NCBI GenBank assembly: GCA_009823395.1
Contig: CM020507.1
Span: 5,398,501-5,462,500, forward strand
Source of the DNA: Thamnaconus septentrionalis
Taxonomy: Eukaryota; Chordata; Actinopteri; Tetraodontiformes; Monacanthidae
Length of the DNA stretch: 64,000 nt
Direction: 5' to 3'
Shown: positions 52,882 to 64,000 of the stretch, in pieces
How the letters are laid out: the number at the start of each line of letters is the position of its first letter
Position numbering within the stretch: position 1 is the stretch's first letter
Program-made: the position numbers and the translations under genes
The notes under the pieces: model-generated
What the model saw: the letters and a program-made list of their open reading frames with translations, nothing else
What the model was told of the DNA's origin: nothing
Database searches by the model: none

Positions 52882-53944
52882 TGCGTCGTATCCTTCGTAA
52901 CCTTTGCTGGATTGTACAGATTTCAAATCAAAAGCAATGATGTAAAGGAAGAAACCAAGAGAGAGACAACCAGTGTGTTGTCAGAGCTCCACGGCACCAA
53001 CACACAATCACCACTGATCTCGCTTCCACCCCCTGCTTGCACCAGCAGCACAACCCAGTGACTGAAACGTAATAATGATACCGCACAAACTGAATACAGA
53101 CATCCTTAGAATTCCACCCGCCGTGAGCATTTAGCCTCAAGCAGGTTAATTTGTTTGAAAAATGTTGCTGCCCCGAGTTTGATGGCTGCATTGAGTTTCT
53201 CGCTCTTATTAATTTCATTTCTTTAAAAAAGCAAGAAAAAAGACCAAAGCGCTCATGTCAACATCAGAAGGTTTCAAGGCTCCTGCCCAAATACAGCGCG
53301 AACACAATCTCATTAAAAACTCACTTTGACTCCGAAAAACACAAATTAATTTTTACCACCGGCAGGAACAATCAAAGTCAAGGGGCCACTGCCGAAGCCC
53401 CCCCGGCCCCCCACCACCACCAACAACCCCACTTGAACCGTTCTGTTCCGCTGCTGGAAAGAGCAAAATCTTTTTAGTCATGCATGCCTGTCAGCAGGAA
53501 GAGAAAAGAGAGAGAGAGACGTTTCAGTAAAGAGGCTTCGCAGGGGTCGGCCAGCAGAGCCGACAGCGGCAGGAATGACACAAACACACACACACACACA
53601 AACACACACAGTGAGTCGCATCTACACAGGCTGTGATTTCGGACCCCTCGCTGGTTCGATGAGGTTCTGTAAAAAAAAAACATCACGATCGGAAGCTGCA
53701 GTGTGAGACGAGGATAAAAACGAAGAAAAACTCAAACCAAGCCTGAATGTTTCCTCTCAGAGGAGAATAAACCGTCTTAAGCTATCGGCTCGCAGCCCCC
53801 GGTGGAAAGTGTCTGTAATGACGCTCGTCACGACGGAGAGAACCTCAGCTGAGGTCGGTGACCTGCCTGCCAAAGGTCGAGAGCGGGGTCACATCCTGGG
53901 CAGGGAGACAAACGACACTTTGGGCTGCAGCGGCCAACAACACC

Positions 53945-53945
<1 letters not shown>

Positions 53946-53983
<38 letters not shown>
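53946..53983. repeat. (CA)n microsatellite
   Basis: About 19 CA units; it is followed by GATTGGAACCTACAACCTGG, similar to the tail of the CATC-linked interspersed repeat. Confidence 0.95.
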
Positions 53984-53987
<4 letters not shown>

Positions 53988-56910
53988 TCGGCACGGTGGG
54001 ATTGGAACCTACAACCTGGTTGCTGAGCTGCTTCCTCCGTCGGGACGGATCGACTAAGAAAGAAAGAAACCATTCTGACAAGAGTCAAAAAAATTGTAAC
54101 CGACTGCAAAGGCAGACAAGAGATGCAGCCTGAGGGTAACCGCTGTGATCATGTGACCTCAGCACCACACACGCACACACACACACACAAGATGATGTCA
54201 GAGGCGGCGGGTTGGGAAATACTGATGAAGCTCAAACAAGCTTCAAACAGCGCATTGAGACACCTGCTCTTGTTTTGTGTGTGTGTGTGTGTTTCACCAT
54301 CATTACACCTTTTCTCTACGTGACCTTTGTAGTGACACTGAAGCTCTGATAGTACACGCCAAGCACACACACACGCACACACACACGCCCCCTCAGGACA
54401 GCCGAGGCGCTGCAGCCCTCAGCGGACAGACGTGAAGCTCGCTGACCTTCTTGCTCGGTTTTTCCTCGCGGTCCTCGGCGCTCAGGGGCCGAATATAAAA
54501 CTCCTGAGGAGTGTGTTTGTGCCGCGAGCTGAGTGAGTGAGCGAGCGAGCGAGAGAGAGAGAGAGAGGCAGCGAGGCGGACAACGGCGAGCCTTGTTGAG
54601 GTCGCTCGGTTACAACATGCAGAGAAAACTTAGAGTCCATTCATGGCCGCGGTGCGAAAAGCTCGCGTATTTCCTCTCAGGGAGTCCAATATATTTTGGT
54701 GACCTGCATCAGATTTTTTTTTCCTCCTCCCACCCCTACACAACCTCCCCTACCCCCACCCCCACCACCACCACTCCCCTCCCAATCCCTTAAAAGCACA
54801 AACAAGTCAATGTTATGGTTGAAAAAGTCAGTGGACAAACTTCCACCCTCAACACGCCCTGAGAGCGGAGAGCGAGGAGCCGGGAACGCCGCAGCAAAGC
54901 GACGTAAACAGCAGCTACGCTCGCCGCTGCTCAACGATGTCAACAATTGCCGTTCAATAATTGGCTTTTTAAAATTACTATCACTGCTCAAGATCCCGAT
55001 CTACTGCAGTGGTGGACGCAGCAGAAGCAAAAAACCCCCGACTGACTGGTTTAATTAAAACTTGAAAACTGAAGCCTGCTGGGTTTTTCTCTTCAGCTCA
55101 TCATCCCCATGTGATTCCTGCTCATTGTGCGAGAATAAATAAGAGGTCATACAGTTTGGCCTCGTCCGGTCAGGTGGAGCGGTGAGGTCACAGACAGCAG
55201 CGGGCGAACCACTTCCAGTAATTAGGCTCCACAGTCCAAATCAATGGAAAGTGCAGAGAACAGGGGAAGGGGAGGGATGGAGGGATGGAGGGATTGTGCA
55301 TCATGCAGGCTGGAGCCGAGGGAGGAAAAGAGTCAAAAAATTAACAAAAAAAAACGTCAGCAAAAAAGGAGTGTGGAAAAAAATCAAGCAGCGATGTTCC
55401 TCTCGCCACCGCAACACCAGCGTCCAGGCTTCTAACGCTGCAAGAGGTTTTCCGCTTTTCCTTTTTTTCCAGATTGTTGGATGAGGTCAAATTCACTCAT
55501 TATTCTCAAATATTCCGCAAGGCACAGAATGGAACAGAAAGAAAATGGGATTCATTAAAAACAATTAACCCGATGAGGCCGTTTTGTTTTTAATGAAGCA
55601 AAAAACTGGAATATGAAATGTTTTTCAGAAACCTTCTTCAGCTGGAGGCCTTAACAACTTCTACAAAGTGCACAAACCCTCTGCATTTTGTTTATCTTCA
55701 TCAGCCCACACACACACACACAGAAAACACGTATGTGTGTGTGCGCTAGATAACGGGATGCAGAGTGTTTTCTCTCACCTCTGACACTGCTAAAATTACT
55801 TTGCTTGACAACACATTAAGAAAGCTCTTCTCTACCGAGATGATAACCTTCGAAGGTCTTCGATTACCACCGTAAACTGCATCCACCCCATATCACTGGA
55901 AAAGAACACACACATAAGCGCACAGTATCAATTGAAACGAATGGGCCGGCACAAGAAATCGACTTCAGCATCCTCCTGTTAAATGAGGTCGATGAGCAGC
56001 GACGTGCTGAAAGGACGCAATTGCCTTTCCAAAGGGCCTTTGAGCAGGAGAAAAAAGGAGGAGATGGGAAATGACTCGTTGAGAAATTCAGAGAACGCGT
56101 TCACTGGGAACCACCGTCGGTCGGCACACAATGGCCCGGCGGTGAATCACAATCTCGCATCGTTATTCAACTTAGAAAAGCTATTGTGCCGAGCACTCGG
56201 ATCTCGGCCTCCGCGCCAAATTCAGCTTGTATTTAAGTTCAAGATGTCCGACACGGAAATTGGTCGGTAGTGAAGCGGAGAATGTGGCGCCGGCGGCGGT
56301 GGATAATAATATCGGCGCAGCTGCACGAGAGCAGGCGGTCAAAAGCCAAATGAGGGCGCAAGCGACGCATTTATAATAGGAGAACGCTACGCTAGCAGGT
56401 CCCTCTGATTATTTTTTATAATACAAAGTGCTGCACCAAGAGGCTGCAACAATGGCAAAATGTCACGGGCCAATCACACCTCAGTAGTAAACAGTAATGT
56501 ATTAGTAAGATGGCAGCTCAACTTGTCCTCCATCTGCAGTCTACCGTCTTCATAAAAGCGTCAGCGGAACACAAAGGAGGCTCCTGGAAATCACCACGTC
56601 TGTGAAACTCCAGGGTGGTTGCGTGGATTGTAAAAATTTCAAGGCTGACACTGCGACGTCGACGGCAAAAACCCGCTGGAGTTTCAGTTCAGGATGAATA
56701 ATTGCGTGTCTATAAAATCACAGCGAAACATCTTTAATAAGTGCCAGCAGACGACACAAAGTCCAAATTTCCTCCTTGCTTGTTCGACCTCTGAAGTAAT
56801 GAATCACCTGGTGATGGGGCTCAGTTGGATCGCTGGCTACCCGCTGCATGGTGCCTTCAGAGGCGGCCCGGACAGAGCAGCTCAGCCTTCAGACACTCAA
56901 AAATACATTT

Positions 56911-56951
<41 letters not shown>

Positions 56952-57833
56952 TAATGAAGTTGAGCAATGAATGAAGCACCCAGCTGCTGCTAAGACAATT
57001 ACACTTGGCTACTAAACTGCAGGCCCACCCACAACTTTCAGCCCGTTTTCACTGACAACATTTTTTTTTTCACCAGCAATTTAGAGCAATCAATAAATTG
57101 AACCAGTTTGTGAAGGTAAGGATTTCGTCCTTCTTTCTGTACCAAGCCAATCAGTTTTTGTCAAGGTGTCCGGAGGGGAAATGGGATGGTATGAAGCAGG
57201 GATGTTCCTGGCACTTGTGTGTTGGCCTCCTTTTGAAAACTGGGAGCTCCTCCCATCTTTATATACAGTCACTTTGCACACATTATGTACTGAGGGGTTC
57301 AGAGCTGCAGGCGCCTGAGATTTGGAGCGCATTTGGAAAGCTTTGCAGGCTGGACGCCGTCTGTCAGAACTTTTTACGGGGTTTAACATCTCATTTGATT
57401 CGCTTTACATCATCAAGCCGAACCGTCGCCCTTCACAGTTATGTGACATTTTCCGAACAAGAGCTAAAAAAGTCTATAAATGTCAGCTTTCCATTTTCAT
57501 GTCTCACTTGCTTTAAAGTCTCAGATTCCTGCTGCCAGTTCCAAAAAAAAAAAAAAAGACTCCTTCTTATACGGCCGTATTAAAGTCTGCTAAATACATG
57601 GATGGGACAAATAAAATGTGTTTTTCTTTGCCAAGACCTTCTCTTCTCCATTTAGCCGTCCACCTTCTGGTTCCATCTGTCTCTCCTCAGGCGGGAAGTT
57701 CTAGCATAAAGTCCAGCAGTTTGTGAATGTCATCAGATGAAGGTTGTTCCGAGCTGCCCCCCGTCGCTGACACGCAGCCACGCTGCCCAGTCAGAACAAG
57801 CTAGAAAGAATTTACTTGCACATCATCTAAGAA

Positions 57834-57993
57834 AGGAATGGGCAAACTATGGCCCGGGGGCCATATGCGGCACGGCAAGCTTTTTAATCTGGTCCACCGA
57901 ACTTGAAGAAATGATATTTACAGCAAGTAAATAATAAAATATCTGTATATCATCCATGCTTTTCATTGTGGCCCCACCAGTCAAAAAGTTTTG
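57834..57993 (+). mobile_element. hAT-like repeat fragment (GGGCAAACTATGGCCCG type)
   Basis: AATGGGCAAACTATGGCCCG, GGGGCCATATGCGGC, AAGCTTTTTAATCTGGTCCA and GTGGCCCCACCAGTCAAAAA are the usual blocks of a common vertebrate hAT-type repeat. Borders are approximate. Confidence 0.6.
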
Positions 57994-58593
57994 CCAGCCG
58001 TGATCGAAGATGTCCGTTACACTTCAATTTGCAAAATCATACTTGGTGTGATGTCACAAAGGGCAGGCTCACCACATCGACCCCCCCGCCCAACCCCTCT
58101 CCTCCTCCCAGACACCACCTTGTTTCTGTCTCCTGCCAAAAGCAGCAGTTCCAACAAAGAATCGCCTTTTAGCAGGAAGCTAAAACCCCAGCGTTAGCAG
58201 GAAGCTACCTAACAGAGGGCTAAATGTGCTCCTTTGTAGAGCTCTATAGACTCTATCAATGACGCGAGGCTTTTCCACTGAAAGCTGCGATAAAAAAAAA
58301 TCTGTCTAAAGTAGAGCGCCTGGCGCAGTGACTCATTGGTCTTCTTCTCCAGCGAATGAGGAGAGGAGGAGCTGATTTGTAGCAGCTTGAGTCCGACAGT
58401 GAGAGCGCTGACAGACTGACACTGATGAGGAAGATGAATACATCAGTGGCGCACAGTCACGTAGTTCCCTAATGAGTGAGGAAAAAACTACTGAAAACTT
58501 CCAACTCAACTTCCAACTTTCCCAGTGAGGCTGCGTTTTCCTCAAAGGCTGGGAGGCAAAGCTGAGACTTTTATTATTCACACTTTGTGCACA

Positions 58594-58596
<3 letters not shown>

Positions 58597-58638
<42 letters not shown>
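58597..58638. repeat. (GT)n microsatellite
   Basis: About 21 GT units. Confidence 0.95.
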
Positions 58639-58640
<2 letters not shown>

Positions 58641-59940
58641 GACCCTCTTCCCTCAGGGGAACTGGGACGCTGAGGGATGGCCAGCGTGACGGCCGAACTG
58701 TATCGCTCTACGATTCCAGGCACGTTTTCCAATTGTTCCCACTGCAGTGGCTTCGGCAGCGGGAAATGTGTGTTTGCTCGACAGTGAGAGCCGAGTTGGC
58801 TCTCCGAGGGAATCCCTCCTCAGCGGGAGATTGCTGGGAAGCTCTGAGGTTCTCTTCAAACAGGCACCAACCGATCAGGACAGAGCAAAAGATTTTCTTT
58901 ATTTATTTTTTCTCATTTTTTCTTTGCTTCCATTTTTTTTTTTTTGTGTTTTTGCCCACATGAAGTGGGTGTTTTGGTTTGGCCTTTGTTAATCTGGGCC
59001 TCCGTTGAAAAGACGAGCGGATGCAGTTTGAGTCAGGGGGAAAAAAAAAACCCACGCAATGCAAATATTTTCAGCCTGTGGGTCAGTTCTCTCGCTCTCT
59101 GTCTTTTCTTTTCTCACACGTCTCTGAAGAACCTGTGTTGTGTCAATACCATATATGTGTGTACGTATATATCTTATTTTGCAAAATGAAGCTCCTTTTC
59201 CACACAAAAGTCATCAAAATAAAAGGGAAATAGAAATAAGCCTTTAAATAATACAAAAGGCAGACTTTTCTGAACTAATTTTCCATATTGACATTGTATG
59301 GAATCATATTAGCAGCTATTGTGTTTCTTGTCATTGACTCTAAAGACCTCTGATTGTTATTAATTAAGATTCTCAACTTTCCTTTCTTTTTTCTCTTCTT
59401 TTAGCAGCAGAGATTTTAACTTGGAAAAACTACAAAACGCGTGATTCCCTGCCAGGGTCCCTTTCAGCTGTCAATCTGCTCCATCAGTCGCTGTTGTTTG
59501 AATAAACGTTGATCTAACGGAGCTCTGAGGAGAAACACGACTCCCGATCGCTCGCCACCACCTCCCCCCCGCCCCCCCTCCTCTGGCTTTAGTTTGCTTT
59601 CTTTGGCATCTCGTATCAGAGAAATTTGTTTTATAGGAAAACAGAAAATGCCCCGCAGGCTGTTTGACCTGCAGGAATGCCGCTCGGAATCCTCTTCCTG
59701 TCCGCCAGAATTGTTCAAACCAAGAAATTAATAAAGGCTCTGCAATTATTTATTCAGAATCTCGTTACACAAACTGGACGGTCCTTTGTTATGGGCGAGG
59801 CTGCTGCAGCTCCATTCCCACAGTGTGGGACTGGAGCTGGGAGAAGCTCGGTGCGCCGCAGGGAACGTGATAGCGTTAGCAGGTGGCGCAGCAGTTAGCA
59901 CTGTTCTCCCTGTGACTGGCTGGCTTCTCCAAGTGCTCCT

Positions 59941-60265
59941 GCTGACTCCCTGCCGACTTCCAACTGACTTCCTGCTGACTTCCTGCTGACTTCCTGCTGA
60001 CTCCCTGCCGACTCCCTGCCGACTTCCGACTGACTTCCTGTTGACTTCCTGCTGACTTCCTGCTGATTGTCTTCTGTCTTCCTGCTGACTTCCGACTGAC
60101 TTCTTGCTGACTTCCTCCCGACCTTCTGCCGACTTCCTGCTGACTTCCCTCTGATTTCCTACTAACTTCCTGCTGACTTCCTACTGACTTAATGCCGACT
60201 TCCTGACGACTTCCTGCCAACCTCCTGCCGACTTCCTACTGATTTCCTGCAGACTTCCTGCCACT
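59941..60265. repeat. 11-bp minisatellite (ACTTCCTGCTG)n
   Basis: About 29 units of ACTTCCTGCTG with point changes (for example CCGACTTCC, GACTCCCTGCC) over some 325 bp. Because 11 is not a multiple of 3, the minus-strand open frame across it repeats every 11 residues (KSAGSQQEVSR type); it is not a gene. Confidence 0.93.
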
Positions 60266-60714
60266 AGGCTAATTGGCAGCTCTGAATTGACTGTGGGTGT
60301 GAGTGCGAGTGTGTCACTTTGCGTGTCTGGAGAAGTGTAACTGTGCCCTCACACTGATCACAAGGCGGCCACCAGACAAGCAGCCGTACAGACACATACA
60401 CACACACACACACACAAACACTCCGACGCAACAACGCAGATCATACGCAAACTTACGTCAAAGCCACAGACATCAGAAGAGCTAAAGAAGGAAACACTAT
60501 CAAGAGCTTTCTCCACCAAACAGATGGCGCGCAGCGGGTGTGGAATAAAACATCTCTATCTCTGAAATCATCCGCCTCGATTCGCATGAGGCTGAGGAGG
60601 GGAGGAGGGTGGAGGAGCCTCCAGCTGTGAGCAGGAGGAGGAGCAGGAGGAGGATCTCGGAGCCTCGGCATGAGAGGAGGAGGTGGAGAGGCAGAGGTGA
60701 TGGAGGATAAGGAG

Positions 60715-61105
60715 GAAGAGAAGGAGAAGGAGGTGGACGCGGCGGCCTCCTGTGATCACTATCAACCGTCACCTTCCACCTCCTGCTCATCGGGAGCTTT
60801 ACAATGTCTCAGAGTTGCTGGAGTGTTCCGGAAAAATAGGAAGATTTGGGGTGGAAAATGCCATAAAAGGCGTCATGCATGCCTGAGGCTGACTGCTCGG
60901 GGTATTTTTCAAATTAAGGTGCACCTGAAGAGAGCCGGCGAGGCTGCTCGACCAGCTGAGAGCCAAACCGACTGGCAGCAGGTGCAGAACCTTGAGGCCA
61001 GCCAGGAAAGAAAAACACAGAGAGAATCTGGAGGAGAAGAAGAAGAAAAAGACAAGGTGACAGGAAACGGTGCTGTGGATGAGTTCGGGGGATGAAATCC
61101 AATCA
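60715..61105 (+). repeat. interspersed repeat pair, copy 2
   Basis: It aligns with 51608-51950 in the same orientation and has extra sequence around TAAAAGGCGTCATGCATGCC. It is followed by (ACAG)n and (GA)n tracts at 61117-61206, as copy 1 is followed by GATA repeats. Confidence 0.85.
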
Positions 61106-61116
61106 ACACACAGAGC

Positions 61117-61168
61117 CGAGACAGACAGACAGACAGACAGAGAGAGAGAGAGAGACAGCGACAGAGAC

Positions 61169-61206
<38 letters not shown>
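61117..61206. repeat. (ACAG)n/(GA)n microsatellite
   Basis: Mixed ACAG and GA units, directly after repeat-pair copy 2. Confidence 0.95.
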
Positions 61207-61208
<2 letters not shown>

Positions 61209-62665
61209 TGGTGATAAACCCACTCTGCAGAGAAAAGAGTCCTTCTCAGCCCAGCAGCGCCAGTTGGCCTTTAAACACCAAAGAAACAAAACCAAGAGAA
61301 GTCAGCAACTTGTTCCATCAGCGTGTCCAATCACAGCCACCAGCACTAAAAAATGTTCAGACGTCATCAAGCGTCAATCCTGAATACCCTGACTTGTCCT
61401 TAAAATCAAAGCTCGTGCCGCTTTAAAGTGCAGAGGCCAATTAACTTCACCAATAAACTAAAACCTCCCACAGCGTGAGCTGATTTCCAGGCATCAAGCT
61501 GAGCTCCTTTCCTCATCAAACTGCCACAAACAGCCAAGAAAGGCTGAGGAGCTCTCGACTCGCTCCGCTTCAACTTCCTGTTTCAGACGTTCAGCGCCGC
61601 TAGCTGCAGGCTAACTGGCACCACAGGAAGGAAATCAGCCAAAATCCCCCAGAAGTGAAACATACTGTACACACACTACCAGTCAAAGGTTTGCACACAC
61701 ACACTTCTGATTGGTTTCTCTTTCATTTTCATGACTATTTACATTGTAGATTTTATCTTCCTGCAGTGTACGCTGCATCAAAGTGCACTCTGGGCTGTGA
61801 ACCGCAGGCCCCTCAGTTCCTCTGTCACCCTCCAGGTGGCGCCGCACCCCGTCGGCGAACTGCTGAGTGCGTTAGCCGAGACGGCCTTGCGAATTCATGT
61901 TTGAGAAGACGGAAATAGTCACAAATGATCTGAGAAATTTTACAAAACGGACGAAACGACAAATGATTTCGCAATCTTTGCTCAGGGCCGCTAGCCGCAT
62001 CATGCTAACTGCTAATGGCTGGTTGATCAGGGGAAGGACATGCGGAAAATTAAATTAACCAGGACTCAACTTCAACTTCAACAGAGGGAGATCAATTCTT
62101 CCCAATTCTCTGTAAATTCACAGATGTGCAGAATGACCCTTGGCAACGGCTGCATTCAGTGAAGCAATCAGCGGGAACTCCGCCGCCGCCGCCGCCGCCG
62201 TGTTTCCTCCTCTGCTCCTCCACCAGACCTGCCCACTCTTCACTCACAGTGCTGCTGCTCTGCTTCTTCTTCTTCCCCCTCCTCCTCTTCTTCTTCTTTA
62301 AACTTGTCACAGTGGCACAAACAGTCGACACAACCTCCAATTTGGGTTTAATGAAGCGCATCATGTCGCTCTGTTCCTCATCTCTCCTGAGCTCAACCAA
62401 AAAAAAAAAGGAAACACACACACACAGCTAAACGAAATTTCAGAAACTCATTATAAAAGTCCCACCGCATTATGTGACGGGCGACTGGTTCTGACGAGGC
62501 AAAAACTGTTATTTCGCTGTTATTTTAGCTAGTAAAGCAACTCTGGGCGGATTTGAAGAGACACAAAAAAGCAGGATGAATCTGACCGATGTGAAATGAA
62601 GCTGAAAGAGGAACTAATCCACTGCAGGGTCGCAGGGAAAAACACAGTTCAGTCAGTCGAGGCAG

Positions 62666-62706
62666 CCTTATCAATCCATCCATCCATCCATCCATCCATC
62701 CATCCA
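62666..62706. repeat. (CCAT)n microsatellite
   Basis: About nine CCAT units. Confidence 0.95.
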
Positions 62707-62805
62707 TTGACCTTTAGCATACAAAGAGCTAAAACGCATCCGGAGGCATCTCAGAGCGACTGGCACAGTTCAAAAGAGGAAACGGACCAGGATCCCTGCA
62801 GAGCC

Positions 62806-63108
62806 ACGAAGTGATGAAGAGGTGAAGAGATGAAGAGATGAAGAGATGAAGTGATGAAGTGATGAAGAGATGAAGAGATGAAGAGATGAAGTGATGAAGT
62901 GATGAAGCCATGAAGTCCTGAGGCAATGAAGTAATGAAGCGATGACGTGATGAAGTGATGAAGTAATGAAGCTGTGAAGTGATGAAATGATGAAGTGATG
63001 AAGCGATAAAATTAAGTGATGAAGTCATGAAGTCATGAGGCAATGAAGTAATGTAGCGATGAAGTGATGAAATGATGAAGTGATGAAATGATGAAGTGAT
63101 GAAATGAA
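62806..63108. repeat. 8-bp minisatellite (GATGAAGT)n
   Basis: About 300 bp of GATGAAGT/GATGAAGA units with AATGAAGT and CATGAAGT variants. It explains a minus-strand HHFITSSLH-rich open frame. Confidence 0.93.
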
Positions 63109-63514
63109 AGGGGAAAACCTCCACAGTCCAACCGTGGAGCTGAGCGCCGCTCTGCTTTAAAGTCTCGCACCTCTGCGGCGTCCAATCAAACCTCTGCAAG
63201 TTTTTTTTTTTTCTTGAGAACCACAAAAGTTTCGGTTTTATTCAAAAGGAGCAACCGGCCCACCACGTGCACGGCTCCGCCTCTCGATTCTATTGGGACG
63301 GGCAGCGAGGCCGGCTTTGAAAGGCTTAAAGAGAAACGAGGGGAGCAGCAGCTTTAAAAAGACTTTTTTTTTTTTAAAAAGTGAGTCGGTATTATTGCGG
63401 CCCTGACGAAGAAGCTTCCCTTCACATGGAGCGTCATGGCAGCCGCAGTAGCAGCAGCGTTCCCCATCGCTGACTTTAATTCAAACATTTATGACTTCCT
63501 TCAGCTGCTCAGAT

Positions 63515-63551
<37 letters not shown>

Positions 63552-64000
63552 CTCCGTCTCAGACCATCTGGAGAGTAAAACACCTCATGTTAGGCCCATT
63601 TTCAGATCTTTTTCTTTTCCTTTTTTTCCCTCTCACTCCCAGACAGCCGTGAGGCCGCCGAGTGTGACCGACTTTCTGACAGAAGCAACAGAAAATACCA
63701 TGTTTAGCCCTCTGTTTACAGCACGTCCACCGTTTTAGCCTCCCGCTGAAACTGAGGCCTTGTTGGAACCTTCAGCGTGTTTGAACAGAGACCAAAACAA
63801 GACGTCTCAGAGCCAACTAGGGATACCAGTGTCGGTGTCATTGCCCATTGTGACATCACACGGGGACAGCTTTCAGAGCTGCATGCTTCTGCACACACCG
63901 TCTAGACAAAGTTGAGCAAGCAAAACAAGATAAAGGATGGACTTGTACTCAGTTCCGCTAACTTGACTGACAGTTTGAAGGCGACCCTGGAGAACCTACC

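Larger units (their letters stand above)
47019..64000 (-). other. probable long 5' intron of adamts3, no exon found
   Basis: The upstream propeptide exon (expected to encode sequence like GLIRxxxxxFFIEPL) was not found in any frame here, so the intron should run past 64000. It holds many microsatellites, a LINE-tail-like stretch (49510-49801), a CpG-dense part (50500-50850), a 5S rRNA fragment (51082-51126), a repeat pair (51608 and 60715), an 11-bp minisatellite (59941-60265) and an 8-bp minisatellite (62806-63108). Confidence 0.65.

Noticed and set aside
59876..60220. 114-codon open frame with KSAGSQQEVSR-like repeats
   Set aside because: It is the translation of the 11-bp minisatellite; no start context or partner exon.
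59941..63108. CRISPR-like arrays
   Set aside because: The repeats are contiguous short units with no unique spacers, in a vertebrate genome.
62729..63226. 165-codon open frame rich in HHFITSSLH
   Set aside because: It is the translation of the 8-bp minisatellite.
47019..64000. Upstream propeptide and signal-peptide exons of adamts3 in the long intron
   Set aside because: No frame here shows the expected conserved propeptide sequence ending phase-compatible with the exon at 46825-47018; they are most likely beyond the window.

Overview
The window is vertebrate nuclear DNA, almost certainly from a ray-finned (teleost) fish. The evidence is one intron-split gene whose protein matches vertebrate ADAMTS3, fairly short introns (down to 122 bp), very dense microsatellites, and several small DNA-transposon relics (Tc1-like, hAT-like, TTAA-type) typical of teleosts. 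The species cannot be named from the sequence.

Only one protein-coding gene can be supported: adamts3 on the minus strand, from 47018 down to the stop codon at 6757-6755. Eighteen coding exons were assembled by hand. Every junction has an AG acceptor and a GT donor, and the codon phases match across all of them. Together they encode about 941 residues: the end of the propeptide with a six-arginine furin site, the reprolysin-type catalytic domain (HETGHVLGMEH plus a VMAP Met-turn), the disintegrin-like domain, TSR1, the Cys-rich domain, the spacer, TSR2-TSR4, the PLAC domain and a low-complexity tail with 13 glutamines. The exons for the signal peptide and most of the propeptide were not found and probably lie beyond 64000. 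The second visible exon is one base short (83 instead of 84 bp) in a C run at 44334-44337. Read literally, this gives a premature stop.

Layout: 1-3700 has no recognisable gene. 3700-6754 is downstream of the stop and probably holds the 3' UTR, with several possible poly(A) signals. 6755-47018 holds the 18 exons and 17 introns. 47019-64000 appears to be part of one long 5' intron, with microsatellites, minisatellites, repeat relics, a 45-nt 5S rRNA-like fragment and a CpG-dense stretch. By homology the product is a secreted metalloproteinase that trims the N-propeptide of fibrillar procollagen, activates VEGF-C with CCBE1 (lymphatic development), and cleaves reelin.

No novel gene system is evident. 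The points most worth checking are the exon frameshift, inverted repeat copies that flank six exons, a (TG)28 tract next to the donor of the active-site exon, an atypical GTTCGT donor, the polyglutamine tail, and two hAT-like elements with recognisable 8-bp target-site duplications.
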